This document shows, in pieces, positions 8,219 through 16,612 of a stretch of 33,477 nt of DNA. The stretch is from Streptomyces melanogenes (GTDB lineage: Bacteria > Actinomycetota > Actinomycetes > Streptomycetales > Streptomycetaceae), in assembly GCF_014649795.1 (NCBI RefSeq), contig NZ_BMTS01000046.1:1-33477 (forward strand), in the 5' to 3' direction. Every line of letters begins with the position of its first letter. Within the stretch, counting starts at the first letter, position 1. The translations under genes and the position numbers were made by a program. The notes under the pieces are model-generated. The model did not search any database. It was not told the DNA's origin and was given only the letters and a program-made list of their open reading frames with translations.

Positions 8219-10717
8219 ATGTCCGACACCGTTTCCCGCAGGTCAGCCCTGTGGCTGCTCGGCGGCGCCGTCACGGTCGCCGCGGCCGCGACCGGCTGGA
8301 GCGCCCGGCCCGCCGGGGCCACCGGAACCCGTGCCACCGCGACCGGGGCCGCCGCGGCCACCGCCGCGAGCCCCCGCGTCGAGTCGCTGATCCGCCGCCT
8401 CACCCTCGACGAGAAGCTGACCTTCCTGCACGGCGCCGACGACCCCCACAGCCTCGGCCAGGCCGGATACGTCCCCGGTGTGCCCCGCCTCGGCATCCCG
8501 CCGCTGCGGCTCGCGGACGGTCCCGCCGGGGTCCGTGTCACGAAGCACGCGACCGCGCTGCCCGCCCCGGTGCTGCTCGCCTCCGCCTTCGACCCCGCGC
8601 TCGCCCGGGAGTACGGGGAGGTCATCGGCCGTGAGGGCCGCGCGCTCGGCCAGGACGTGCTGCTCTCGCCCATGGTCAACCTGATCCGCACCCCGTACGC
8701 GGGCCGCAACTTCGAGACCTTCTCCGAGGACCCGCTGCTCTCGGCCGACCTCGTCGCCGAGGAGGTGAGCGGCATCCAGGCGCAGGGCCTGATCGCCACG
8801 GTCAAGCACTTCGCCCTGAACAACCAGGAGAAGGACCGGATGTCCATCGACGTACGGGCCGACGAGCAGACCCGGCACGAGGCGGAGCTGCGCGGCTTCG
8901 AGGCGGCGGTCGCCGCCCGCGCCGGGGCCGTCATGGGCGCGTACAACAAGGTCGGCGGAACCTTCGCCTGCGAGAACGCGGACCTGCTCACCGGGGTGCT
9001 GCGGGAGGCCTGGGGCTTCGACGGGTGGGTGATGACGGACTGGTTCGCCGCCCACTCCACCGTCGCCTCCCTCCGCGCGGGGCTCGACATGGAGATGCCC
9101 AACGGGACCTATTTCGGCGCCGCTCTGAAGGAGGCGGTGAGGGACGGCAGCGTCCCGCAGGCGCTGGTGGACCGCTCGGTGCGCCGCGTCCTGACCGTCA
9201 TGGAGCGCTTCGGGCTGCTCGACGGCAGCGCTCCGGCCCGCCCCGACCGCGACCCCGCCGCCGGTGCCCGCACCGCCCTCAAGGTCGCCAAGGCCGGGGC
9301 CACGCTGCTGCGCAACGAGCGCCGCGCCCTGCCGCTCACCGGCGCCGCCGCCCGCTCGATCGCGGTGATCGGCCCGACCGGCACGCTCCCCTTCGTCAGC
9401 GGCGGCGGCAGCGCCCATGTGGTGCCGGACCACGCCGCCGGCCCCCTGGACGCGATCAGGGAGCGGGCGGGCAAGGGTGCGCGGGTGCGCTACGCCCTGG
9501 GCGAGGACCTGTTCGGCCGGGCCCTGCCCGCCGGAGTCGTCTCACCCGGCGCCGACTTCGAGGGACAGCGCGTCGCCGCGGGCGCGACCTGGACGTACGA
9601 CGGAACCCTCACCGCCGCAGAGGCCGACGAGTGGACGCTGGTCATCCACTACTCCGGGCGCGAGCGGCCCGTGGTGCTGCTCGACGGCACCGAGCTCTTC
9701 CCGCTCGCCCCGGGCTACGGCGAGTACTTCGCGGGCGGCCTGGTCAGCGCCGCCCCCGACGGGCTCGCCGTGCGCCGGGCCACCGTGCGGCTCGCGGCCG
9801 GTCCGCACACGCTGAAGATCACCGCGAAGGGCGGCGCCGACGGGCAGGTCTTCCGGCTGCGCCGGATCACCGGGGCGACCCGGGCCGCCGACGTCGCCGA
9901 GGCGGTGCGCGTGGCGCGCGCGGCCGAGAGCGTCGTCCTCTTCGCGTACGAGGACGCCACCGAGGGCGCCGACCGCACCACCCTCGCGCTCCCGGGCCAC
10001 CAGAACGCGCTGATCGACGCGGTCACCGCCGCCAACTCCCGGACCACCGTGGTCCTCAACACCTCCTCCAGCACCACCATGCCCTGGCTGGAGCGGACCG
10101 CCGCGGTGCTCCAGATGTACTACCCCGGCCAGGAGGGCGCGGCGGCCACGGCCGCGGTGCTCTTCGGCGACTGCGACCCGGGCGGGCGGCTCACCCAGTC
10201 CTTCCCGGTCTCCGACGAGCGCCACCCGATGGCGGGCGACCCGCGCCGCTACCCGGGAGTCGACGGCGTCGAGGAGTACAGCGAGGGCATCCACCTCGGC
10301 TACCGCTGGTACGACCAGGAGGGCGTCGCACCGCTCTTCCCGTTCGGCCACGGGCTGTCGTACACGTCCTTCGGCTACGACGACCTGTCCGTGCGCGCCG
10401 AGCACGGCGGGCTCTCGGTGTCCTTCACCGTCCGCAACACCGGCCGCCGCACCGGCACCACGGTCGCGCAGGTCTACGTCGGCCGCTCGCCGCGCCTCCG
10501 CCTCGACCAGGCCGAGCGCGCGCTCGCGGGCTACCGGCGTCTGGAGCTGCCCCCGGGCGGCGCACGCAGGGTCACCGTCACGCTGCCCGCCCGCACGCTC
10601 TCCTCCTGGGACCCGGCCCGGCACGACTGGGTCCTGGGCACCGGCCGCCGCCGCGTCGAGGTGGGCGCCTCCGCGCGCGACATCCGGCTCACCGGCCACG
10701 GGGAGGTCCGGCGGTGA
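8219..10717 (+). CDS. Secreted glycoside hydrolase family 3 beta-glucosidase with PA14 insert
   Basis: An 832-aa exported retaining beta-glycosidase. The N-terminus carries a twin-arginine signal (SRRSALW at residues 6-12, hydrophobic stretch, then AGA), so export is by Tat. The GH3 TIM-barrel domain includes KHFALNNQE and the nucleophile motif VMTDW with Asp274. The GH3 C-terminal domain (from about residue 345) is interrupted at about 438-547 by a PA14-type carbohydrate-binding beta-sandwich, then resumes and ends in a fibronectin-III-like domain (about 720-832). ATG 8219 has AAGGAG 8 nt upstream. The stop overlaps the next gene's GTG, so the two are probably coupled. PA14-GH3 enzymes act on plant beta-glucosides or aryl-glycosides; the exact substrate is not predictable. 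Confidence 0.95.
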   Translation: MSDTVSRRSALWLLGGAVTVAAAATGWSARPAGATGTRATATGAAAATAASPRVESLIRRLTLDEKLTFLHGADDPHSLGQAGYVPGVPRLGIPPLRLADGPAGVRVTKHATALPAPVLLASAFDPALAREYGEVIGREGRALGQDVLLSPMVNLIRTPYAGRNFETFSEDPLLSADLVAEEVSGIQAQGLIATVKHFALNNQEKDRMSIDVRADEQTRHEAELRGFEAAVAARAGAVMGAYNKVGGTFACENADLLTGVLREAWGFDGWVMTDWFAAHSTVASLRAGLDMEMPNGTYFGAALKEAVRDGSVPQALVDRSVRRVLTVMERFGLLDGSAPARPDRDPAAGARTALKVAKAGATLLRNERRALPLTGAAARSIAVIGPTGTLPFVSGGGSAHVVPDHAAGPLDAIRERAGKGARVRYALGEDLFGRALPAGVVSPGADFEGQRVAAGATWTYDGTLTAAEADEWTLVIHYSGRERPVVLLDGTELFPLAPGYGEYFAGGLVSAAPDGLAVRRATVRLAAGPHTLKITAKGGADGQVFRLRRITGATRAADVAEAVRVARAAESVVLFAYEDATEGADRTTLALPGHQNALIDAVTAANSRTTVVLNTSSSTTMPWLERTAAVLQMYYPGQEGAAATAAVLFGDCDPGGRLTQSFPVSDERHPMAGDPRRYPGVDGVEEYSEGIHLGYRWYDQEGVAPLFPFGHGLSYTSFGYDDLSVRAEHGGLSVSFTVRNTGRRTGTTVAQVYVGRSPRLRLDQAERALAGYRRLELPPGGARRVTVTLPARTLSSWDPARHDWVLGTGRRRVEVGASARDIRLTGHGEVRR

Positions 10718-12330
10718 ACGGCGGCGCGATACGCGACCGGCTCGCGGCCCGGATCCGCACGGCCCTGCTGCTCACGACCGCCTGCGCGGCGGCCCTGCTC
10801 ACCCCCGTCCCGGCCGGGGCGCTCACCCCCGGTCCCGCCCTCGTCCGTACGCACTCCGGTCTGCTCGAAGGGGAAACGACCGACGAGGGGCGGCAGTTCC
10901 TGGGAATTCCCTACGCCGAGCAGCCCGTCGGCGCACTGCGCTGGACGGCGCCGCGCCCGGCCGCGCCCTGGCGGGGCGTCCGGGACGCGACCCGGTTCGC
11001 CGACCGCTGTGCCCAGGGCGCCAGTTGGGACCCCGGATACGAGCAGGCCACCCACACCGAGGACTGCCTCGCCCTCAATGTGTACGTGCCCGAGCACCGG
11101 TGGGGCGCGCTGCCGGTCCTCGTGTGGCTGCACGGGGGCGGGCTCACGGCTGGCGCGGGCTCCGACGTGGTCCCGGACGCGTTCGCCCGTAGCACCGGCT
11201 CCGTCGTCGTCACCGTCAACTACCGCCTCGGCGCCCTCGGCTTCCTGGCCCTGCCCGGTCTGGACGCGGAGGCCCGGGACGGCGTCTCCGGCAACTACGG
11301 CATGCTCGACCAGCAGGCCGCCCTGCGCTGGGTGCGCTCGGAGATCGGCGCCTTCGGCGGCGACCCGGGCCGGGTGACCGTCGCCGGGGAGTCGGCCGGC
11401 GGCCGCTCGGTCTGCACCCAGCTCGCCTCGCCCACCGCTCATGGCCTGTTCCGCGCGGCCGTGATCCAGAGCGGCGCGTACGGTGACTGCGCGGCCAGGA
11501 CCCGCGCGAAGGCGGCGGCCGACGGCGCCGCCTTCGCCCGCCGGGCCGGGTGCGGTGAGCAGGCCACCGCCCTCGCCTGTCTGCGCCGCAGGTCCGCCGC
11601 CGAGCTGCTCGCCGCGCAGTCCGGGCTCGACTGGGGGCCGGTCGCCGGCGGCGCCTTCCTGCCCGAGCAGCCCGCCACCGCCTTCGCGACCGGCCGGTCC
11701 GCCCGGGTGCCCGTGCTCAACGGGGCCAACGAGGACGAGGGGCGGCTCTTCGCCTTCTCCCGCTACCCGCTCGCGGCGGCCGACTACCCCGAGGCGGTCG
11801 CCACGTACTTCGGCGCGGCCCGCGCCCCCGAGGTCCTCGCGCACTACCCGCTGAGCGACTTCCCCTCGGCCACGCTCGCCTACGCCACGGCCATCGGCGA
11901 CCGACTGATGGCCTGCCCCGCGCTGCGGCTCGACCGGGCGCTGGCGGCCCGGGGCCCGGTCTACGCGTACGAGTTCGCCGACCGCACCTCGCCCCCGTTC
12001 GCCTCGCTGCGCGCCCTGCACACCGACTTCGACTTCGGGGCGACGCATGTGAACGAGGTCCAGTACCTCTTCCGCCACTTCGGGCTCGACGCGCCCTTCG
12101 ACGCCGAACAGCGGGCGCTGGCCCGGCAGATGACCGCCTACTGGGGCTCCTTCCTGCACGGCAACCCGCCCCGGGCGGCCGGGCAGCCGCCGATGCCGGA
12201 CGGGCCAGGCGACGGCTCCCCGGGCCGGGTGCTGCGGCTGCGGACGGCGTCGGCGGGCGGTAACGCCGTGGTCACCACGGTCGCCCGCGCGCACAGGTGC
12301 GGGTTCTGGGACGCCGCCGACTCGGCGTGA
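10714..12330 (+). CDS. Secreted type-B carboxylesterase
   Basis: A 538-aa alpha/beta-hydrolase of the carboxylesterase/cholinesterase family. An N-terminal Sec-type signal (RIRTALLLTTACAAALLTPV, then PAGA) predicts export. Family signatures are FLGIPYAEQP and TEDCLALNVYVP, with the oxyanion HGGG. The nucleophile elbow is AGESAGG (Ser227), the acidic residue lies in GANEDEG, and the catalytic His is in GATHVNE. Its GTG overlaps the TGA of the beta-glucosidase gene by 4 nt (GTGA), so both are made from one mRNA. Together they could strip a sugar and an ester from the same extracellular conjugate, for example a plant phenolic glycoside ester. That pairing is inference. Confidence 0.93.
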   Translation: MNGGAIRDRLAARIRTALLLTTACAAALLTPVPAGALTPGPALVRTHSGLLEGETTDEGRQFLGIPYAEQPVGALRWTAPRPAAPWRGVRDATRFADRCAQGASWDPGYEQATHTEDCLALNVYVPEHRWGALPVLVWLHGGGLTAGAGSDVVPDAFARSTGSVVVTVNYRLGALGFLALPGLDAEARDGVSGNYGMLDQQAALRWVRSEIGAFGGDPGRVTVAGESAGGRSVCTQLASPTAHGLFRAAVIQSGAYGDCAARTRAKAAADGAAFARRAGCGEQATALACLRRRSAAELLAAQSGLDWGPVAGGAFLPEQPATAFATGRSARVPVLNGANEDEGRLFAFSRYPLAAADYPEAVATYFGAARAPEVLAHYPLSDFPSATLAYATAIGDRLMACPALRLDRALAARGPVYAYEFADRTSPPFASLRALHTDFDFGATHVNEVQYLFRHFGLDAPFDAEQRALARQMTAYWGSFLHGNPPRAAGQPPMPDGPGDGSPGRVLRLRTASAGGNAVVTTVARAHRCGFWDAADSA

Positions 12331-12342
12331 GCGGGTAGGCTT

Positions 12343-12374
12343 CCCGGCGTGCGCCAAGGGGGGCGCACGCCGGG
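12343..12374 (+). terminator. Hairpin between the esterase and dedA genes
   Basis: CCCGGCGTGCGCC (12343-12355) and its exact complement GGCGCACGCCGGG (12362-12374) enclose a 6-nt loop: 13 perfect pairs, 12 nt after the esterase stop. It is most likely a terminator without a T-tract. It could instead act as a leader structure for dedA, whose ribosome site is 17 nt further. Confidence 0.65.
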
Positions 12375-12407
12375 CGTCGGCCCGTCGCTATCGGGAGGAA
12401 ACGGGCG

Positions 12408-13058
12408 TTGCACATCCAGGAGTGGCTGGAGAACATCCCCGCCGTCAGTGTCTACCTCCTGGTGGGGCTGGTCATCGGCTTGGAGAGCCTCGGCATTCCG
12501 CTGCCGGGCGAGATCGTCCTCGTCAGCTCGGCGCTGCTGGCGTCCCAGCAGGGCCACATCAACCCGGTGATCCTCGGCGCCGCCGCCGTGGTGGGCGCGG
12601 TCGTCGGTGACTCGATCGGCTACGCGATCGGCCGCAAGGGCGGCAGGGGGCTGCTGGCCTGGCTCGGCGCCAAGTTCCCCAAGCACTTCAGCGCGGGCCA
12701 TGTCGCCATGGCCGAGAAGTCCTTCCAGAAGTGGGGCATGTGGGCGGTCTTCTTCGGCCGCTTCATCGCGCTGCTGCGCATCTTCGCGGGCCCGCTGGCG
12801 GGCGTGCTGCACATGCCGTACTGGAAGTTCCTCATCGCCAACGTGCTGGGCGGCATCTGCTGGGCGGGCGGCACGACGGCCGCGATCTACTACATCGGCG
12901 TGGTCGCCGAGTCGTGGCTGAAGAACTTCTCGTACGTGGGTCTGGGCCTCGCGGCCGTCCTCGGCGTGGTCTCGATGCTGGTGGTCAAGAACCGCGCGAA
13001 GAAGGCGTCGGCCGAGATCGAGTCGGCCCCGGCCGAGAACGTGCCCGCCGTCGACTGA
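12408..13058 (+). CDS. DedA family membrane protein
   Basis: A 216-aa inner-membrane protein of the DedA (SNARE-associated/VTT) family, linked in other bacteria to membrane potential, envelope stress resistance and polyprenyl- or phospholipid flipping. It has the N-terminal ESLGIPLPGEIVL motif with its acidic residues, GDSIGYAIGRKGG, and the signature GRFIALLRIFAGPLAG, followed by two hydrophobic helices. The start is TTG 12408, with GGGAGGAA about 10 nt upstream; no ATG/GTG fits better. Its stop is 1 nt from the stop of the convergent SRPBCC gene. This is the second VTT-superfamily gene in the window. Confidence 0.92.
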   Translation: MHIQEWLENIPAVSVYLLVGLVIGLESLGIPLPGEIVLVSSALLASQQGHINPVILGAAAVVGAVVGDSIGYAIGRKGGRGLLAWLGAKFPKHFSAGHVAMAEKSFQKWGMWAVFFGRFIALLRIFAGPLAGVLHMPYWKFLIANVLGGICWAGGTTAAIYYIGVVAESWLKNFSYVGLGLAAVLGVVSMLVVKNRAKKASAEIESAPAENVPAVD

Positions 13059-13059
13059 C

Positions 13060-13500
13060 TCATCCGCCGAGCAGGACCGTGAGCGCGCGGCCGAACACCA
13101 ACCGGCCCGCGCGCGACACCACCGGGTCGAGGGCGCGCGGCAGCCACCGCACCCGCAAGTCCTCCCGCCACACGAGCAGCGCCCCGGCCCCCTCGGGACC
13201 GGGGCGCACCTCGATCTCGGCCCAGCCGGTGACCACCCGCCCGCGCTTCTCCATCCGGCAGCGCCCCGGCCGCCCGCGCTCGGGCGGCGCCCACACCACG
13301 ACCTCCATCGGGTCCTCGAACGCGAGGCGCCCGATGCCCGTACGGGCCACGAAGACCGTGCCGACGGCGGTGGGCGGGGGAGTGGTGACGGTGATCCGGG
13401 TCAGCGGGACGCTCCCCGAGTGACGGGTCCAGTCGGTGAGCCGCCGCCAGACCTCGGCGGGGCCCGCCTCCGTCCGCCGGTCGATTCGGAAGAGTGCCAT
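13060..13500 (-). CDS. SRPBCC (START/Bet v1-like) family protein
   Basis: A 146-aa single-domain helix-grip protein of the polyketide-cyclase/SRPBCC type, starting with the usual strand-helix pattern FRIDRRTEAGPAEVWRRLTD and ending in a long C-terminal helix. Such proteins bind hydrophobic ligands; no catalytic residues can be named. I start at ATG 13500. The frame is open 10 codons further, but TACGAT stands 6 nt before this ATG and would serve as the -10 of a leaderless transcript. It is divergent from the gamma-carbonic-anhydrase-like gene and convergent with dedA. Confidence 0.8.
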   Translation of the reverse strand: MALFRIDRRTEAGPAEVWRRLTDWTRHSGSVPLTRITVTTPPPTAVGTVFVARTGIGRLAFEDPMEVVVWAPPERGRPGRCRMEKRGRVVTGWAEIEVRPGPEGAGALLVWREDLRVRWLPRALDPVVSRAGRLVFGRALTVLLGG

Positions 13501-13594
13501 CCGGTGATCGTACGGGCCACCCGGGCGCACACCTCGGCGATCCGTCGCCTACCGTGCCCCTGGGTGCGATGAGATCCGTACGAAGGAGTGGCGC

Positions 13595-14125
13595 ATGGCA
13601 GAGCAGGCGTTGGTCGTGGCGGTGGGCGGCAAGAAGCCGCAGGTCGACCCGGCGGCGTTCACCGCACCGACGTCCGTGGTGCTCGGCGAGGTGACCCTGG
13701 CCGCGGGGGCGAGCGTCTGGTACCACACGGTGCTGCGGGCCGACTGCGGCCCGATCGTGCTCGGCGCCGACAGCAACATCCAGGACAACTGCACGGTCCA
13801 TGTGGACCCCGGCTTCCCAGTGACGGTCGGCGAGCGCGTCTCGGTCGGGCACAACGCCGTGCTGCACGGCTGCACGGTCGAGGACGACGTGCTCATCGGC
13901 ATGGGGGCGACCGTCCTCAACGGGGCCGTGATCGGCGCCGGTTCGCTGGTCGCCGCGCAGGCGCTGGTGCCGCAGGGGATGGTCGTGCCGCCCGGCTCGC
14001 TCGTCGCGGGCGTGCCCGCCAAGGTCAGGCGCGAGCTCAGCGACGAGGAGCGCGAGGGCATCAAGGTCAACGCGCTGATGTATCTGGGCCTGGCGAAGGA
14101 CCACCGCGAGGCGCACGGCGGCTGA
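13595..14125 (+). CDS. Gamma-carbonic anhydrase family (left-handed beta-helix) protein
   Basis: A 176-aa hexapeptide-repeat protein that should trimerise around metal sites. Repeated [LIV]Gxxxx turns run through residues 25-135. The three zinc-ligand histidines of the family are present: His69 (in CTVHVD), His86 and His91 (in VGHNAVLHGC). The C-terminal helix (about 147-175) is typical. Relatives are called gamma-class carbonic anhydrases or YrdA/PaaY-like; whether this one hydrates CO2 is unknown. ATG 13595 has GAAGGAG 7-8 nt upstream. Confidence 0.9.
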   Translation: MAEQALVVAVGGKKPQVDPAAFTAPTSVVLGEVTLAAGASVWYHTVLRADCGPIVLGADSNIQDNCTVHVDPGFPVTVGERVSVGHNAVLHGCTVEDDVLIGMGATVLNGAVIGAGSLVAAQALVPQGMVVPPGSLVAGVPAKVRRELSDEEREGIKVNALMYLGLAKDHREAHGG

Positions 14126-14168
14126 CCTCCGGGCGCCCGGGCTGAGCGGAAGATCACAGGTCCCGGCG

Positions 14169-14198
14169 CTGACCAGCGCAGTCGGCGGTGAGTACCGT
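14169..14198 (+). promoter_or_regulatory. Promoter of the acyltransferase gene (leaderless)
   Basis: CTGACC (14169-14174), an 18-nt spacer and TACCGT (14193-14198), followed after 6 nt by GTG 14205. This supports that GTG rather than the one at 14199. Confidence 0.5.
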
Positions 14199-14204
14199 GT
14201 GCGG

Positions 14205-14948
14205 GTGCCGAAGAACAGAAACACGTTCTCATCGCTGACCGCCTGGCGCCGCCGGCTGGCCGCGGGCGCGGTCCAGCGCGGCTGGCAGTGGGTCCAGCAG
14301 GCGGGGGCGATCACCGCCGAGCACCCCGGGCGGCTGCGGTTCCGCCGGATCGGCTCCGGCACCCGGCTCGCGTTCCCGCAGGGCACGGTCTTCGGCGAGC
14401 CCTGGATCGAGCTGGGCGACCACTGCATCATCGGCGAGCAGGTCACCCTGACGGCCGGGATGATGCCGGGCCTCGACCTCGGCTCCGAGCCCATCCTGAC
14501 GCTGGGGGACGGCGTGGTGCTCGGCCGGGGCAGCCACGTCATCGCGGACACGACGGTGACCATCGGCTCGAACACGTACTGCGGCCCGTACGTCTACATC
14601 ACCTCCACCAACCACAGCTACGACGACCCCCACCAGCCGGTCGGCAAGCAGTGGCCCCGGATGGAGCCGGTGGAGATCGGCCCGGGCTGCTGGCTCGGCA
14701 CCGGCGCGGTCGTCCTGCCCGGCGCCCGGCTCGGCCGCAACGTGGTGGTCGCGGCGGGCGCGGTGGTCCGGGGCGAGGTCCCCGACCACGCGGTGGTGGC
14801 CGGGGCACCCGCGAGGATCGTCCGGACCTGGGACCACGAGAACGGCTGGCAGCCACCCCTGCGCACACCGGCCCCGGTACCGATCCCCGAGGGCGTCACG
14901 CCGGAACAGCTGCTGGCGGTGGCGGAGTTGACGCCGGACGAGGTGTGA
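14205..14948 (+). CDS. Left-handed beta-helix acyltransferase (hexapeptide-repeat family)
   Basis: A 247-aa protein with hexapeptide repeats from about residue 55 to 200. These include LGDHCIIGEQVTL, an active-site-like loop TSTNHSYDDP with a candidate catalytic His, and the terminal turn DHAVVAGAPARIVR typical of NodL/maltose-acetyltransferase relatives. A basic N-terminal helix and a Pro-rich tail flank it. It probably transfers an acetyl or acyl group to a sugar or small molecule; the acceptor is unknown. GTG 14205 (MPKNRNTFSSL) is preferred because of the promoter spacing. It has the same fold as the preceding gene but no clear functional link to it. Confidence 0.85.
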   Translation: MPKNRNTFSSLTAWRRRLAAGAVQRGWQWVQQAGAITAEHPGRLRFRRIGSGTRLAFPQGTVFGEPWIELGDHCIIGEQVTLTAGMMPGLDLGSEPILTLGDGVVLGRGSHVIADTTVTIGSNTYCGPYVYITSTNHSYDDPHQPVGKQWPRMEPVEIGPGCWLGTGAVVLPGARLGRNVVVAAGAVVRGEVPDHAVVAGAPARIVRTWDHENGWQPPLRTPAPVPIPEGVTPEQLLAVAELTPDEV

Positions 14949-14969
14949 GTGGGGTAGGGCGTCGCTGGT

Positions 14970-15007
14970 GTTCCCCGCGTCCCCGAGTACCTAGGGGCGC
15001 GGGGAAC
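14970..15007. terminator. Bidirectional terminator between convergent genes
   Basis: GTTCCCCGCG-T-CCCC (14970-14984) pairs with GGGGCGCGGGGAAC (14994-15007): 14 pairs with one bulged T and a 9-nt loop. It lies between the ends of the acyltransferase and DMT genes. The right arm is part of dispersed repeat copy 2. Confidence 0.7.
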
Positions 15008-15043
15008 TGCGCGACCAGCCCACCACCGACCCGCAGACGAACG
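14994..15043. repeat. Dispersed intergenic repeat, copy 2
   Basis: GGGGCGCGGGGAACTGCGCG followed by ACCAGCC and GACCCGCAGACGAAC. It matches copy 1 at about 4038-4105 in the same order and spacing with scattered differences, and is likewise intergenic just after a stop codon. Confidence 0.7.
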
Positions 15044-15053
15044 CCGGGCACCA

Positions 15054-15917
15054 TCACCCCGTCGCCAACAGCAACGTCCCCACCAACGCCACCCCCGCCC
15101 CCACGGCCTGCACTCCTCGCAGCCGCTCCTTGAGCACGCCCCGGGCGGCCAGCGCGGTGATCACCGGGTACAGGGACGCGAGCACGGCCGCGACGGTGAC
15201 CGGTCCGGCCTGCGCGGCGATCGCGTACGTACCGTTCGCGGCCACGTCGGCCAGCCCCACGAAGGCGAGCGCGGGCAGCGCGGCCACGACGACGGCCCGG
15301 CCGCCCTCCGGCAGCGCCGCGCCGCCGCGCTTCACGGACACGTACAACGCCGTCCCGCCCACCGCGACGTTCGTGACACGCTGCACGAACAGCGCGAGGA
15401 AAAGACCGGTGACCGTGGTCGACGACTCGGCGATCAGCGCCATCACCGCACCGAACCCGAACGCGGCGAGCAGCGTCAGTGCGATCGCCTGCCGCTGGAC
15501 CGGCGCGCCCCGGAACTCCGGGCCGCCCGCCATGAGGATGCCGACCACCGCGACGGCGATCCCGGCGAACTGGAGCAGACCGGGCCGCTCGCCGAGGACC
15601 AGGCCGACCCCGACCGGCACGGCCACGCCGAGCGAGCCGAGCGGGGAGACCACGCCCATAGGGCCGAGCGCCAGCGCCTTGTAGAAGCTGAGCATCGCGA
15701 CCGGGCCGACCGCGCCCGCCGCCACCGCGAACCAGAGCTGGGGACCTGCCTCGTGCCATCCGCCGGTGGCCAGGACGACCGCGCCGAGGACGGCCACGGC
15801 GATGGTCTGCGAGACGACGACCACGGTCAGGGCGGGCGTGCGCCGGGTGAGCAGCCCGCCGCCGAAGTCGGCCAGCCCCCACAGGAGGCTGGTGGCCAGG
15901 GCGAAGAGTGCCGTCAT
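15054..15917 (-). CDS. EamA/DMT-superfamily transporter
   Basis: A 287-aa membrane protein with about ten hydrophobic helices arranged as two EamA repeats. The first begins FALATSLLWGLADFGGGLL and ends near GGP; the second begins after the RQ linker and ends VALVGTLLLATG. Such carriers export or import amino acids, nucleotides or other small metabolites. ATG 15917 has GAGG 8 nt upstream. The frame is open 26 codons further, but that part is the divergent promoter region. It is divergent from the XRE-cupin regulator, which probably controls it. Downstream is a shared hairpin. Confidence 0.9.
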   Translation of the reverse strand: MTALFALATSLLWGLADFGGGLLTRRTPALTVVVVSQTIAVAVLGAVVLATGGWHEAGPQLWFAVAAGAVGPVAMLSFYKALALGPMGVVSPLGSLGVAVPVGVGLVLGERPGLLQFAGIAVAVVGILMAGGPEFRGAPVQRQAIALTLLAAFGFGAVMALIAESSTTVTGLFLALFVQRVTNVAVGGTALYVSVKRGGAALPEGGRAVVVAALPALAFVGLADVAANGTYAIAAQAGPVTVAAVLASLYPVITALAARGVLKERLRGVQAVGAGVALVGTLLLATG

Positions 15918-15945
15918 GAGAGTGCCTCGCAGTACAGTGCGGTGA

Positions 15946-15985
15946 ACGGTTCGGTGCACCGGACCGTAGTTCACTATACTGAACT
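15946..15985. promoter_or_regulatory. Divergent promoter with two abutting palindromes
   Basis: The site ACGGTTCGGTGCACCGGACC plus GT (15946-15967) is a 22-bp palindrome with one mismatched pair. It directly abuts AGTTCA-CTATAC-TGAACT (15968-15985), perfect 6-bp arms. Inside the second palindrome TATACT (15975-15980) is a -10 for the regulator gene, and the opposite strand reads TATAGT (15978-15973) toward the transporter. A bound dimer would therefore block both promoters. The likely ligand is the adjacent XRE-cupin protein. Confidence 0.6.
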
Positions 15986-16039
15986 TGTCATCCAAAATAT
16001 TAGCCGGTCGTCCTTGGCGGCCCCCATCATGGACGGAAT

Positions 16040-16612
16040 GTGTCGGACCTCGATCTGCTGACCCAGTCCCTGGCCCGCAACGTCAAGCGCTGGCGCACCG
16101 AGCGCGGCTTCACCCTGGACGCGCTCGCCACCCGCGCGGGGGTCAGCCGCGGCATGCTCATCCAGATCGAGCAGGCCCGGACCAACCCCAGCGTCGGCAC
16201 CGTGGTGAAGATCGCCGACGCCCTCGGCGTGAGCATCACGACCCTGCTCGACTACGAGAGCGGGCCCAGCGTGCGGATCGTGCCGCCGGACCAGGCCGTC
16301 CGCCTCTGGTCCACCGCGCGGGGCAGCTCCAGTACGCTGCTCGCGGGCACCGAGGCCCCCGGCCCGCTGGAGATGTGGCGCTGGCACCTGATGCCCGGCG
16401 ACGGCAGCTCCTCCGACCCGCACCCGGCCGGCACCCACGAGCTCATCCACGTCACCGCGGGCACCCTCACCCTCGTGGTGGACGGCGCCGAACACCCCGT
16501 CCCGGCGGGCCACTCGGTCTCCTTCGAGGCCAGTACGAGCCACTCCTACCGCAACGACGGCGCCGAGCCGGTGGAGATGACCATGGCGATCTCGGTCCCG
16601 TTCGAACGCTGA
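16040..16612 (+). CDS. XRE-family regulator with C-terminal cupin
   Basis: A 190-aa one-component regulator. The N-terminal XRE helix-turn-helix (about 8-65) shows the classic pattern with GFTLDALATRAGVSRGMLIQ and PSVGTVVKIADALGV. A cupin_2 domain (about 110-185) has HELIHVTAGTL and GHSVSFEAS, and would sense a small ligand. Proteins of this design usually repress an adjacent transporter or catabolic gene and themselves, and the divergent DMT gene with two palindromes between them fits. The start is GTG 16040 with GGACGGA just upstream. The stop precedes the RiPP locus by about 200 nt. Confidence 0.92.
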   Translation: MSDLDLLTQSLARNVKRWRTERGFTLDALATRAGVSRGMLIQIEQARTNPSVGTVVKIADALGVSITTLLDYESGPSVRIVPPDQAVRLWSTARGSSSTLLAGTEAPGPLEMWRWHLMPGDGSSSDPHPAGTHELIHVTAGTLTLVVDGAEHPVPAGHSVSFEASTSHSYRNDGAEPVEMTMAISVPFER

